From: Citricoccus sp. CH26A
GTDB lineage: Bacteria; Actinomycetota; Actinomycetes; Actinomycetales; Micrococcaceae
Direction: 5' to 3'
DNA: 39,267 nucleotides
Assembly (NCBI RefSeq): GCF_000224415.1
Contig: NZ_AFXQ01000026.1
Span: 1-39,267 of the forward strand
Position 1 is the first letter of the stretch, and each line of letters starts with the position of its first letter. This document shows positions 18,072 to 28,337 of this stretch, one piece after another. Under the pieces are notes generated by a model. The model had not been told where the DNA came from. It did no database searches and was given only the letters and a program-made list of their open reading frames with translations. A program made the translations under genes and the position numbers.

Positions 18072-18446
18072 ATGACCGAGGACCGCGCAATCAGCACGCC
18101 GGACCCGGCACCGGGCATGCTCGAGGTCACGGTGTCGCGGTCGGGTGGAGTGGCCGGGATGGTGCGCCGTTGGACGGCGCGGATCCCCGACGACGGCACC
18201 CCGGCCGCGCGGGCCGCCCGCCGGATCTCCGGGCTCGCCCCGGCCGGGCGCCCGGGGGAGGCCTCCCGGCACCCCGACCGGCCCGGATCCGGGCCGTCCC
18301 CCGGCCAGGGGGCGAGAGGACGGGTGCGTGACGCCTTCCAGTGGACGGTGACGTGCGGTGACGGGTCGGTGAGCTACGACGAGGACGGACGGCGCCGGGA
18401 TCCGGACCTGGACGCGCTGATCGACGTGATCACCCGCCGTCCGTGA
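18072..18446 (+). CDS. Emfourin-like inhibitor of M4 peptidase
   Basis: A 124-aa protein whose N-terminal strand-rich motif EVTVSRSGGVAGMVRRW and C-terminal RDAFQWTV...GSVSYDEDG match the emfourin pattern (SGGxAGxxRxW, then an F-W-V strand and a final D/E turn). Emfourins are slow tight-binding protein inhibitors encoded next to protealysin-like M4 proteases. It lies 9 bp after the protease stop. The middle (about 60-85) is a Pro/Gly-rich insertion. The likely role is to hold the neighbouring protease inactive inside the cell (inference from family). Its last 17 bp overlap the convergent gene. Confidence 0.78.
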   Translation: MTEDRAISTPDPAPGMLEVTVSRSGGVAGMVRRWTARIPDDGTPAARAARRISGLAPAGRPGEASRHPDRPGSGPSPGQGARGRVRDAFQWTVTCGDGSVSYDEDGRRRDPDLDALIDVITRRP

Positions 18447-20604
18447 CCAGTCCCCGCAGGTAACCGGCGAAACCGCCGGCCGTGCGCCCGGTCGTGCGGC
18501 CCGAGGTCACCGCCCGGATCCGGTCCGTGGACAGCACCGGCACCCCGGCGGCCCGCGCGGCCTCGACGAGCGCGACGTCCTCGTGCTCGGCCGTGTGGGG
18601 GAAGCCCCCCAGGCGCTCGTACGCCTCCCAGGACAGGCCCAGGTTGGCTGCGTGGACGTGCCCGTGGTCCTCGCCGTGGGTGTAGTCCCGCAACCAGCGC
18701 CGCAGCACCTGCGGGTCCACCCCGGAGGGATCCAGCCCGACCGTCCCGGCGACCACGACCGGGCCGTCCTCCCGCGCGGCCAGTACCGTCTGGGCCACCA
18801 GCCAGTCCGGGGGAACGACGGTGTCCGCATCCGTGCTGGCCACCCAGGTCCGCTGTGCCCCCCCGGACCGGGACAACCGCTCCACCGCCCGCCGCAGGCC
18901 CAGGTCCCGGGCGCGGCCGACGTTCGAGGGCCCCGAGGCCGACGCCCCCGCAGGGAACGCTTCGTCAGCCAGGTCCATCACGTGGAAGCGGGGATCACCC
19001 GCCACCACGGCCTCAGCCCGGTGCGCCGTCGCATCGGTGCAGTCGTCCAGGGCCACCACCACCTGGACGGACCCCTGCGCGTGGACCTCCTCCCAGCGGT
19101 CGGCCGCCCGGGCCAGCGCCTGGAGGCACCCCGGCAGCAGGTCCTCCTCGTTGCGTGCCGGGACCACCACGGCCACCCTGTCCGCGGCGGAGGCACGGGT
19201 GAGGACATCCACCACGAAGTCCTGCTCGAGATGGCGGGAGACCAGCCGGAACCGGGGGTCTGCGGCGACCCTCTCGTGGACCTCGTCCCCGTCCAGTGGC
19301 CATCCCTCCACCTCCTGTCGCCAATGGCACGAGACGAGGTGGCCGGACAGGGCCAGGGACCGCTCGAGGTGGTCCAGCAACCGCTCCAGTTCGGGGGCGG
19401 AGAGGAAGTACCCGATCTCGGAGAGCACCACCAGGTCGGCCGGGCCACCACCGGGCAGCCGGTTCGGCCACTGGTCCGGCAGCACCACCTGCTCGAAGGT
19501 CACCCCAGATCGCCCGGCCAGGGCCCGGCGGGCCTCCCGGATCGCCACGCCCGACGCCTCCAGGCCGATGACCCGCTCGGCGCGCTCCGCCAGGTCACCG
19601 GTGAGCACCCCGATCGAGCTCCCCGCCTCCAGGACGGTGCCATAGCGCTCGCGCGGCAGGGCCGCGAGGGTCACCAGCCGCTTGCGCCGCTCGTACCAGC
19701 TGCTCCGGTACCCCCAGGGATCCTCCCGCTCACGGTAGAGCCGGTCGAAGACCTCGGTCGCCCGGGCCGACGGGGACGACGCGGACGACGCGGACGACGC
19801 GGACGACGGGCCGGCCCCTGCAGCGTCCTCCGGCGCCGTGTGCCGGTAGACGTCGAAGGACCGGCCGACGAAGTGCTCGAGCATCCCCGGACCCAGGATG
19901 GCCTCGTCCCCGGGAGCCGGGGAGAGCGGCTCCACCTGGCTGGCGTGGGCCGCCAGGGCGTCCAGGCGGGCGGCCCGGTCCTCCGCACCCAGCGGCCAGC
20001 GCACCCAGTCCCGCCAGTCCGGGTCGCGCGAGGGGTCGGCCCAGTGCCAGAACCAGATCGGGAATTCGTACAGGTCCAGGCCCCGGTCCGCGGCCAGGGC
20101 GGACACCGCGTGGCCGAGGGCGTCGTGGTCGGCGTGCCCGTCGGCGCGGTAGTGGGTCGCCAGCATCGCCGGCCCGGCGTGCCCGTCCAGGAGGTCCACG
20201 ACGGCGGCCCGCACCCGGACCGTGTGCGCGGCCACGTCCCCGTCCGGCAGGCCGAGCTCCACCAGCTCGATCCGGTCCCGGTGGCCGGTCCCCAGCGCCT
20301 CGAGGGCGGACGCCAGTTCGGCCCGGCGCACCGCGATCAGCTGCTCCGGGGCGTGGGTCGGGGAGTCCGGATGGGACCGCTCCCCCAGACTGGCCATCAC
20401 CACCCGCACGCTCCCGCCGGCGTTCAGCACCGAGCGGATCAGCCCGGTGGCGCCCAGCGTCTCGTCATCGGGATGGGCGGCCACGACCACCAGCAACGTG
20501 CCCGCCGCCAGCCGTCCGCGACCGGGGGCCTCCCGCACACCGGACACCCCGGCGGCCTGCCAGTGTCCTTCGGGCGTCCCGGCGTCCAGGTGCGAGAACG
20601 TCAT
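18430..20604 (-). CDS. PIG-L deacetylase / SAM methyltransferase / GT2 glycosyltransferase triple fusion
   Basis: A 724-aa protein with three catalytic domains. Residues 1 to about 250 are a PIG-L/LmbE-type zinc N-deacetylase (AAHPDDETLG, H44-E48). About 290-465 is a class I methyltransferase (VLEAGSSIGVLTGDL) with the NodS-like segment SEIGYFLS. About 470-724 is a GT2 glycosyltransferase (VVVPARNEEDLLPGC, STDADTVVPPDWL, HTAEHEDVAL). The linker after the first domain is a Ser/Ala repeat from a 9-bp tandem repeat near 19781-19807. There is no homopolymer at the domain joins, so the fusion looks genuine. ATG 20604 overlaps the upstream stop as ATGA. Product unknown; a modified, deacetylated glycan or glycolipid is inferred. 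Confidence 0.85.
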   Translation of the reverse strand: MTFSHLDAGTPEGHWQAAGVSGVREAPGRGRLAAGTLLVVVAAHPDDETLGATGLIRSVLNAGGSVRVVMASLGERSHPDSPTHAPEQLIAVRRAELASALEALGTGHRDRIELVELGLPDGDVAAHTVRVRAAVVDLLDGHAGPAMLATHYRADGHADHDALGHAVSALAADRGLDLYEFPIWFWHWADPSRDPDWRDWVRWPLGAEDRAARLDALAAHASQVEPLSPAPGDEAILGPGMLEHFVGRSFDVYRHTAPEDAAGAGPSSASSASSASSPSARATEVFDRLYREREDPWGYRSSWYERRKRLVTLAALPRERYGTVLEAGSSIGVLTGDLAERAERVIGLEASGVAIREARRALAGRSGVTFEQVVLPDQWPNRLPGGGPADLVVLSEIGYFLSAPELERLLDHLERSLALSGHLVSCHWRQEVEGWPLDGDEVHERVAADPRFRLVSRHLEQDFVVDVLTRASAADRVAVVVPARNEEDLLPGCLQALARAADRWEEVHAQGSVQVVVALDDCTDATAHRAEAVVAGDPRFHVMDLADEAFPAGASASGPSNVGRARDLGLRRAVERLSRSGGAQRTWVASTDADTVVPPDWLVAQTVLAAREDGPVVVAGTVGLDPSGVDPQVLRRWLRDYTHGEDHGHVHAANLGLSWEAYERLGGFPHTAEHEDVALVEAARAAGVPVLSTDRIRAVTSGRTTGRTAGGFAGYLRGLVTDGG
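19781..19807. repeat. 9-bp tandem repeat coding Ser/Ser/Ala
   Basis: Three exact copies of GCGGACGAC, with partial copies at both sides, encode the flexible linker of the triple-fusion enzyme. It is a likely site of length variation between strains. Confidence 0.7.
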
Positions 20605-21689
20605 GGCCGCGCCGCCGTGAGGATCAGGGTGCCGAGCCGGGCATCGTCGCGCCCGGCATGGTGCTGGCGGACGTAGACCTGCAGGTCGGCCACGGCCCGG
20701 GCGTGGTCGCCGTCCCCGGTGAGGGGCCCGGGGCCGGTGGCCTGCCCGACGACGTCGATCACCTCGGTGCAGACCTGCGCCACGGTGCCCCGCAGCCGGT
20801 ACGCCTCGAGCTCGCCGGCGGTCCCGGTCAGGTCGCCGGCGTCGATGGCGTCGGCGGCCGCGGCCAGCTGGGCGGACACCGAGGCCAGCAGCCGGTCCAC
20901 GCGCCCCAGTGCCGCGAGCGCGAACTGGTCCGGTTCGCGGCGGGCCGCCAAGGCCGCCAGCGTGCGGTACAGGTGCACGGCACCGCCGAACCACACGGCG
21001 GCCACGCCCATCCCGCCCCAGGCGAATCCGGGCCGGTCCAGGTACCAGGACGGGCCGCCCACCGGCAGGGCCGGGACCGCCTCGAAGGTGACTGGACCGC
21101 TGTCGATCGCGGCCAGCCCCAGGGCGGGCCAGCTGCCCGCCCCGGTGTGCACGCCGGGGCGGCGGAGGTCCACGAGGAAGGCCTGCCGGCCGCCGTCGGG
21201 CAGCGCGGCGGTCACGACGGCGGCCGAGCAGCGCCCGGCCAGGGAGCACCACGGCTTGGTGCCACCCAGCGCCCAGGCGCCGGGGCCGTCGTCGTGTCCG
21301 GGGCGGGTCCGGTGGGCGACGGGGGTCTGCCCCCCGGACTCGGAGGCATAGACGCCCAGGACACCGCGCGGGACCGGCACCCCGGCCTGGTCCAGGATCG
21401 CCACGGCGTCCAGGTGGGGTTCGAGCACGCGGGCGGCCACCAGGTCCACCGCGGCCACGGAGGCGAGGAGCTCCCACAGGGCGCGGGTGTCCCCGCCGCC
21501 CGGCCGGGGCAGAGCCTGGGCCGGCAGGTCCCCGAGAGCCTCCAGCATGGGCTCCGCCGAACCGTGGGAGGCGGTGGCGGCACGCATCAGGCGGGGGGCC
21601 GCGACACCGTCCGCTCCCCCGCATGCGCCCCCGCCCATGTCCGTGATCCGGCCCGGGTGGCCCAGGTGCACCCAACGGGGCAGCGACAT
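20601..21689 (-). CDS. Acyl-CoA dehydrogenase-like flavoprotein
   Basis: The 362-aa protein resembles acyl-CoA dehydrogenases: a helical N-terminal region, a central beta domain (WALGGTKPWCSLAG, then AFLVDLRRPGVHTG) and a C-terminal helical bundle (DRLLASVSAQLAAAADAID, YRLRGTVAQVCTEVIDVVG). It is shorter and more diverged than beta-oxidation enzymes and I see no certain catalytic glutamate, so the reaction is open. ATG 21689 has a strong AGGAGGAA site 5 nt away; the open frame extends upstream without one. It is the first gene of a coupled pair with the triple-fusion enzyme, which points to action on an acyl or carrier-bound intermediate of the same pathway (inference). Confidence 0.75.
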   Translation of the reverse strand: MSLPRWVHLGHPGRITDMGGGACGGADGVAAPRLMRAATASHGSAEPMLEALGDLPAQALPRPGGGDTRALWELLASVAAVDLVAARVLEPHLDAVAILDQAGVPVPRGVLGVYASESGGQTPVAHRTRPGHDDGPGAWALGGTKPWCSLAGRCSAAVVTAALPDGGRQAFLVDLRRPGVHTGAGSWPALGLAAIDSGPVTFEAVPALPVGGPSWYLDRPGFAWGGMGVAAVWFGGAVHLYRTLAALAARREPDQFALAALGRVDRLLASVSAQLAAAADAIDAGDLTGTAGELEAYRLRGTVAQVCTEVIDVVGQATGPGPLTGDGDHARAVADLQVYVRQHHAGRDDARLGTLILTAARP

Positions 21690-21804
21690 CGGTGTTCCTC
21701 CTGCGGTCCCGGGCCGGCCGGACGGTCGTCTCGTCGGCCCCTGCCGCCTATTCAACCAGCCGGGCCGCCCCGGCCACCCGGTGGTGCGCGACCGGGCGCG
21801 GAGC

Positions 21805-23118
21805 TCACTTCCTCAGGATGAGCCGGGGGAACTGCGTGAAGGTCTCCACGCCGGTGTCCGTGATGCGGATCGATTCCGAGGCCGCGTAGCCGTAGCCGGT
21901 CATCCACATCCCGCAGATCAGGTGGAACGTCATGTTCTCGGCCAGCACGTTCTCGTCCTCGGCACGGATGCTGATGGTGCGCTCGCCCCAGTCCGGCGGG
22001 AAGCCGACCCCGATGGAATACCCGAGGCGACTGGGCTTCTCCAGCCCGTACCCCGCCAGGGTCCGGATCCACGTCCGGGACAGTTCCCGGACGGGGACGC
22101 CGGGGGCGGTGACGTCGAGGATGTCCTGCAACCCGGCTCCGACCGCCTCCTCCAGCAGGAGCAGTTCGGGCGAGGGCGTGCCGAGCACGACCGTGCGGGC
22201 CAGGGGCACGTGGTACCGGCGGTGGACCCCGGCCAGCTCGACGGCCACGGCGTCACCCTCCCGCAGCACGCGATTGGACCAGGTCAGGTGCGGGGTGTCC
22301 GCGGACCCGCCGGTGGGCAGCATCGGGACGATGGCAGGGAAGTCACCCCACGCGTCCTCGGTGCCCGCGGCCTGGGCGGCGGCGATGTGCGCGGCCACCA
22401 GGTTCTGGGGGACACCCGGCTCGATCGCGTCGATGGCCTCCTGCATCGACACCGTGGTCACCCGGGACGCGAGGCGCATGTAACGGATCTCGGCATCCGA
22501 CTTCACCGCCCGCACCCAGTTGACCAGCTCGAAGCTGTCCACGAGGGACCACTCCGGAATCCCCCGCAGGAGCGCCTGGTAGGCCTTCGGCGCGAAGAAG
22601 TGGGCGTCCATCTCCAGGCCCACGCCTCCCCGGGCGGCCGGTTCGACCAGACCGCGCCGACGCAGGGCGTCGGCGACCCAGTCGAAGGGGTGGATCCGGG
22701 GCTGGTGCACGTAGCGTTCCGGATAACCCAGGACCTGGTCCATGGGCAGCCAGCTGGTGCGGAAGGCCCCCAGGGCGTCCATCTCCCGCAGGAACAACAG
22801 CATGGGCCCGTCCAGGGGGATGAAGAGGACCTGCGGGGTGTAGAACGACCACGCGTCATAACCGGTGAGGTAGAAGATGTTCGCCGGGTCCACGACCATC
22901 AGGGCGCTCAGGCCCTGCCGGTCCATCCGCTCGCGCACCGACAGCAGCCGCTGGGCGTACTCGTCCATGGGGAACAGCGTCCCGCGGATGTCGGCGTCCG
23001 CGGCGGGAACGGGTGCGACGGCCGGGGCGGGTGCGATGACCGGGGCGGGAACGACGTCCGGTCCCGGGGCGGCACCTGCCACCGTGAGGCCGTCCCCGGT
23101 CACGCGTGCTGTGGACAT
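21805..23118 (-). CDS. M24-family protein, ectoine hydrolase (DoeA/EutD) type
   Basis: The N-terminal creatinase-like domain starts EYAQRLLSVRERMDRQGL with FYLTGYDAWSFYTPQ, and the C-terminal pita-bread domain has YSIGVGFPPDWGER and MTFHLICGMW, the pattern of ectoine hydrolases. Most metal ligands of true M24 aminopeptidases are replaced (VELAG, YHVPLART, FHLICG), as in creatinase and DoeA, so it probably hydrolyses a small cyclic or amide compound without metal. No doeB, doeC or ectoine uptake gene is nearby, so the substrate is uncertain. The first 43 residues are a Pro/Ala/Val-rich extension absent from typical members; a later start is possible, but the promoter supports ATG 23118. Length 437 aa. 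Confidence 0.75.
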   Translation of the reverse strand: MSTARVTGDGLTVAGAAPGPDVVPAPVIAPAPAVAPVPAADADIRGTLFPMDEYAQRLLSVRERMDRQGLSALMVVDPANIFYLTGYDAWSFYTPQVLFIPLDGPMLLFLREMDALGAFRTSWLPMDQVLGYPERYVHQPRIHPFDWVADALRRRGLVEPAARGGVGLEMDAHFFAPKAYQALLRGIPEWSLVDSFELVNWVRAVKSDAEIRYMRLASRVTTVSMQEAIDAIEPGVPQNLVAAHIAAAQAAGTEDAWGDFPAIVPMLPTGGSADTPHLTWSNRVLREGDAVAVELAGVHRRYHVPLARTVVLGTPSPELLLLEEAVGAGLQDILDVTAPGVPVRELSRTWIRTLAGYGLEKPSRLGYSIGVGFPPDWGERTISIRAEDENVLAENMTFHLICGMWMTGYGYAASESIRITDTGVETFTQFPRLILRK

Positions 23119-23124
23119 GACCCG

Positions 23125-23153
23125 ATTTTGCGCTCCCCGGGACCGGGTGACAA
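23125..23153 (-). promoter_or_regulatory. Promoter of the M24 gene, leaderless
   Basis: TTGTCA (23153-23148), a 17-nt spacer and CAAAAT (23130-23125), then 6 nt to ATG 23118. It is the best -35/-10 pair seen in the window. Confidence 0.65.
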
Positions 23154-23255
23154 CGGTAGGGCGTACCCCAGCACCACCTGCCGGCCCTCCACGCGCCGTC
23201 GGTCATGTTCACCGGTCGGCTACCTGTGGTTCCGCGTTCGTGGAACAGTGGTGCC

Positions 23256-24986
<1,731 letters not shown>

Positions 24987-24989
24987 GTC

Positions 24990-26519
24990 TCAGAGCAGGC
25001 GCTTGATCGCCTGGCGCTTGGTCCAGGTGTAGGGCGGGTAGACGGCCTTGAGGGTGTCCACCTGGTCGGTCTTCGTCAGGGCCGGGCGCAGCTGGGAGAA
25101 CGTCTCGAACCCGGCACGCCCGTGGTACGAGCCCATCCCCGAGGGCCCCACGCCGCCGAACGGCAGGGTCGGCAGGCCCACGTGCAGCAACGTGACGTCG
25201 AAGGCCATCCCGCCGGCGGTCACGCGCTCCTCGAACGCCCGGTGGTAGCGGGGCTTGTCCGTGAACAGGTAGGCGGCCAGCGGATGCGGCCGGGCGTTGA
25301 TGAACTCGATCGCCTCCTCCACGGTGTCCACGCGCAGGATCGGCAGGATGGGCCCGAAGATCTCCTCGGCCATCAGCGCGCTGTCCGCGGAGACGTCCGC
25401 CAGCACGGTCGGCTCGAGGTACCGGTCCGCCACGTCGGCACGGCCCCCGTGCACGAGCCGCGCCGGGGCGCGCCCCTCCCCGGGCTCGAGGGCGTCCTGC
25501 AGCAGGCCGGCGAGTCGCTCGGCGTGCTGGGTGTCGATGAGCCGACCGTAGTCCGCGGAGGCCTGCGGGTCCGCCCCGTAGAACTCGGTGATGGCCTTCG
25601 GCAGGTGCCTCTCCAGCTGCCGCTGGGTCTCCTCGCCGACCACGAGCACGTAGTCCGGGGCCACGCACGTCTGGCCGGCGTTGGTGAACTTGCCGAAGGC
25701 GATGCGCCGGGCGATGGCCGGCCAGTTGCGCCCGTCCGCCACCACGCACGGTGACTTCCCCCCCAGTTCCAGGGTGACGGGGGTCAGGTGCCGGGCGGCC
25801 GCCTCGTAGACGATCCGGCCGACCCGCTCCCCGCCGGTGTAGAAGATGTGGTCGAACTTCTCGGCCAGCAGCCCCTGGACGGTCTCGGCCCCGCCCTGCA
25901 CCACGGCCACCGAGCGCGGGTCCAGGTACTGCGGGATGAGGCGGCCGATGAGCTCGGACGTGGCCGGGGCCTTCTCACTGGGCTTGAGCACCACGGAATT
26001 GCCCGCGGCGACGGCGGCCACCAGCGGGGAGACGAGCAGTTGGAACGGGTAGTTCCACGGAGCGATGACCAGCACCGCGCCCAGCGGACGCGCCTCGATC
26101 TTGGCGCTGGCCGGCTGGAAGGCCAGCGGGACCTTCACGGACTGCGGTTCCATCCAGTCGGTGAGGTAGAGCAGGGCGTGGTCCACCTCGGAGCGGGTCG
26201 CCTGCACCTCGGTGACCATGGCCTCCGTGCGGGACTTGCCGAGGTCCTGCTCGAGGGCCGCGCAGATGGCGTCGGCCTCCTCCTCCAGCATCCGCCGGAT
26301 CCCCTTGAGCTGCGCGGCACGGTACCGGCGCGGGTGCGGCAACCGCAGGGTGGCGGCCTGCCGCATGCGCCCGACGGCGTCGGCCGGCTCCTCCGTTCCC
26401 GTCGCCACGGCGGGGCCGGCGGGCACCGGCAGGCCGGCACCCGGTTCGTCGAGGGGCTGCTCGGAGCCGGGGGCGAGGCTCAGCGTCTGGTCCTGGACGG
26501 CGTCGGGAATCTCAGGCAT
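24990..26519 (-). CDS. Aldehyde dehydrogenase (class 3-like, NAD(P)-dependent)
   Basis: It oxidises an aldehyde to the acid. Conserved blocks are VIAPWNYPFQLL, KPSEKAPATS, the glycine motif FYTGGERVGR, catalytic Glu in TLELGGKSPC and catalytic Cys in FTNAGQTCVAPDY. The C-terminal part (PFGGVGPSGMGSYHGRAGFETFS) matches the fatty or benzaldehyde type found in coniferyl-aldehyde-like enzymes. The first 45 residues are a Pro/Glu-rich extension. ATG 26519 is preceded by TACCGT (26531-26526) with 6-nt spacing; the GGGAGG in the spacer touches the start codon and is too close to be a normal ribosome site. Length 509 aa. Confidence 0.92.
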   Translation of the reverse strand: MPEIPDAVQDQTLSLAPGSEQPLDEPGAGLPVPAGPAVATGTEEPADAVGRMRQAATLRLPHPRRYRAAQLKGIRRMLEEEADAICAALEQDLGKSRTEAMVTEVQATRSEVDHALLYLTDWMEPQSVKVPLAFQPASAKIEARPLGAVLVIAPWNYPFQLLVSPLVAAVAAGNSVVLKPSEKAPATSELIGRLIPQYLDPRSVAVVQGGAETVQGLLAEKFDHIFYTGGERVGRIVYEAAARHLTPVTLELGGKSPCVVADGRNWPAIARRIAFGKFTNAGQTCVAPDYVLVVGEETQRQLERHLPKAITEFYGADPQASADYGRLIDTQHAERLAGLLQDALEPGEGRAPARLVHGGRADVADRYLEPTVLADVSADSALMAEEIFGPILPILRVDTVEEAIEFINARPHPLAAYLFTDKPRYHRAFEERVTAGGMAFDVTLLHVGLPTLPFGGVGPSGMGSYHGRAGFETFSQLRPALTKTDQVDTLKAVYPPYTWTKRQAIKRLL

Positions 26520-26525
26520 CCTCCC

Positions 26526-26531
26526 ACGGTA
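26526..26531 (-). promoter_or_regulatory. -10 box of the aldehyde dehydrogenase gene, leaderless
   Basis: TACCGT on the minus strand, with 6 nt to ATG 26519. It lies in the 17-bp gap after the GDPD gene, so this gene may have its own start of transcription. Confidence 0.45.
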
Positions 26532-26536
26532 GCGGC

Positions 26537-27403
26537 CTACCGCTGGGGCCAGAAACCACGTGCCTCCATCACCGCGGCCAGGGCCTCGACGTCGTCGGTC
26601 ATCAGCCCGTCCACGCCCAGGGCGAGCAACCGTTCCATCTCCGCCGGCTCGTCCACGACCCAGACGTGGACCTGCAGTCCCGCGGCCTGGCAGCGCGAGA
26701 CGAACCGCGGGGTGACCACCGTGATCGGCCCCTGCCTCACCGGGACCTGCACGCAGTGGATGTGGGCCAGCCCGCGGGCGACGAACCGGGTCAGGCCGAT
26801 CGGGGCGGTGAGCACGAGGGCCCCGACCGCCAGCGCCCCGCCGGACATCGCCACGGCCCGCCCGGACGCCCGGGCGAACCTGCGGCGGCGGGAGTCATGG
26901 AAGGAGGCGACCAGCACGCGGTCCCAGGCGTCATGGCGCGCCACGATCCGGGCGATCGCCTCGGCCGCCGCGTCGTCCTTGAGGTCCACGTTGAGGCGGA
27001 CGTCGTCCCACTCGGTCAGCAGGTCCTCGAAGCGCAGCAGGTGCTCACCCTCCGGGGCCTCGGACGCGGCTGCCCCGGGGGTCCCGGCGGCGGCCCCGGC
27101 GAGGGCGGGATCGATGACGCGGACCCGGGCCAGTTCCTCCCACGTGTGGTCGGAGATCCGGCCGGTTCCGGTGGTGACGCGGTCGAGCACCTCGTCGTGG
27201 AAGACCATGAGCACGCCGTCCCGCGTGGTGCGCACGTCCAGCTCGAGATAGCCGTAACCGCGTTCCACGGCGGCGCGGAAGGCGGCGAGCGTGTTCTCCC
27301 GGGCGGTGTCCGCACCCCGGTGGGCGAAGGCCAGGGGCCAGCCCCGGCGGCCGGGCAACGAGTCCTTCAGGTACTGCGGCAGGCTGGGGGGCTTCACGGT
27401 CAT
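26537..27403 (-). CDS. Glycerophosphodiester phosphodiesterase
   Basis: It cleaves glycerophosphodiesters to glycerol-3-phosphate and an alcohol. The GDPD motifs are FAHRGA, EN in TARENTLAAF, metal-site LELDVRTTRDGVLMVFHD and the closing VWVVDEPAEMERLLALGVDGLMTDD. There is no signal peptide, so it is probably cytoplasmic. The start is uncertain: GTG 27406, ATG 27403 or GTG 27397. A TAGGGT box (27410-27405) overlaps the first two, so if the mRNA is leaderless GTG 27397 is used. Length about 288 aa. Confidence 0.9.
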   Translation of the reverse strand: MTVKPPSLPQYLKDSLPGRRGWPLAFAHRGADTARENTLAAFRAAVERGYGYLELDVRTTRDGVLMVFHDEVLDRVTTGTGRISDHTWEELARVRVIDPALAGAAAGTPGAAASEAPEGEHLLRFEDLLTEWDDVRLNVDLKDDAAAEAIARIVARHDAWDRVLVASFHDSRRRRFARASGRAVAMSGGALAVGALVLTAPIGLTRFVARGLAHIHCVQVPVRQGPITVVTPRFVSRCQAAGLQVHVWVVDEPAEMERLLALGVDGLMTDDVEALAAVMEARGFWPQR

Positions 27404-27434
27404 CACCCTAGCGGGGGCGGTTGCGGGTGCGGGG

Positions 27435-28331
27435 TCAGTCCAGGGTGAGCAGGTGCTCGATGATCGCGGCCACGCCGTCGTCGTCGCAGGCAGCGGCGGT
27501 GGCGTCCGCCGCCTCCAGCAGCAGCGGGTGTCCGGAGGCCACGGCGTACCCGGTCCCGGCCCAGTGGATCATCTCCAGGTCGTTGGGCATGTCCCCGAAG
27601 GCGACCACCTCCTGGGCGGAGATCCCGTGCCGCGCGGCGAAGTCCTCCAGGGTGCTGGCCTTGTTCACGTCCGGGCGGGACATCTCCAGCAGGGCGACCC
27701 CGGGGGCGGAGTGGGTGACGGCCAGCAGTTCGCCGAGCAGGGACCGCACCTCGGCCAGGAAGGCGTCCGGTTCGCTGCTGCGCGTCTTGGCCAGGAACTT
27801 CACCACCTCCGGTTCCGGGGGCAGCACCTCGTCCAGGGACCGGCCGACGTGGATGCCCCGGGCGAGCTCGGCGGGAGAGTCCTCGTCCAGGCGGTCCATG
27901 AAGGCGGCGTCGAGGTGGAACCCGTCGAGGGTCTCCACGCCGAAGGATGCCGAGGGGTCCAGCGCGGCGATCATCGCCCGGGCCTCCAGGACGGTGTCGA
28001 GCATCATGGGCCGGGACTCCAGCACGGTGTCACTGACCAGGTCGTAGACCACCGCGCCGTTGGAGCAGATCACCGGCCCGGCGTGAGCGAGGCCCTCGGC
28101 CACAGGTGTCAGCCAGCGGATCGGGCGGCCGGTCACGAAGACCACCTGCACTCCGGCGTCATGGGCGGCCTGGAACGCGGCCACCGTGCGCGGCGAGACC
28201 CACCCCGTGCGGGAGTGCTCATGGCCGATGATGGTCCCGTCCAGGTCGCTGGCGATCATCCGGGGACGTCGCGTGGCACCGCCGGGCCTGACCGGCGGCG
28301 CCGGATCGAGGGCCGGATCGGGGAGGGACAT
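27435..28331 (-). CDS. HAD-superfamily (Cof-like) phosphatase
   Basis: The 298-aa protein has HAD motif I ASDLDGTIIG, motif II FVTGRP, Lys in VNKASTLEDFA and motif IV AFGDMPNDLEMI, with a C2 cap between. The substrate is probably a sugar or nucleotide phosphate. It is a different subgroup from the HAD protein at 6825-7652. A TAGAAT box (28343-28338) stands 6 nt before ATG 28331, a near-perfect leaderless arrangement. The first 24 residues are a Pro/Arg-rich tail before the core domain. Confidence 0.88.
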   Translation of the reverse strand: MSLPDPALDPAPPVRPGGATRRPRMIASDLDGTIIGHEHSRTGWVSPRTVAAFQAAHDAGVQVVFVTGRPIRWLTPVAEGLAHAGPVICSNGAVVYDLVSDTVLESRPMMLDTVLEARAMIAALDPSASFGVETLDGFHLDAAFMDRLDEDSPAELARGIHVGRSLDEVLPPEPEVVKFLAKTRSSEPDAFLAEVRSLLGELLAVTHSAPGVALLEMSRPDVNKASTLEDFAARHGISAQEVVAFGDMPNDLEMIHWAGTGYAVASGHPLLLEAADATAAACDDDGVAAIIEHLLTLD

Positions 28332-28337
28332 GGGTCC

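Noticed and set aside
20605-21675. Extension of the triple-fusion protein to 1081 residues
   Set aside because: The extra 357 residues are an out-of-frame reading of the acyl-CoA dehydrogenase gene, Arg/Gly/Pro-rich without domain motifs. ATG 20604 with ATGA overlap is the natural start.
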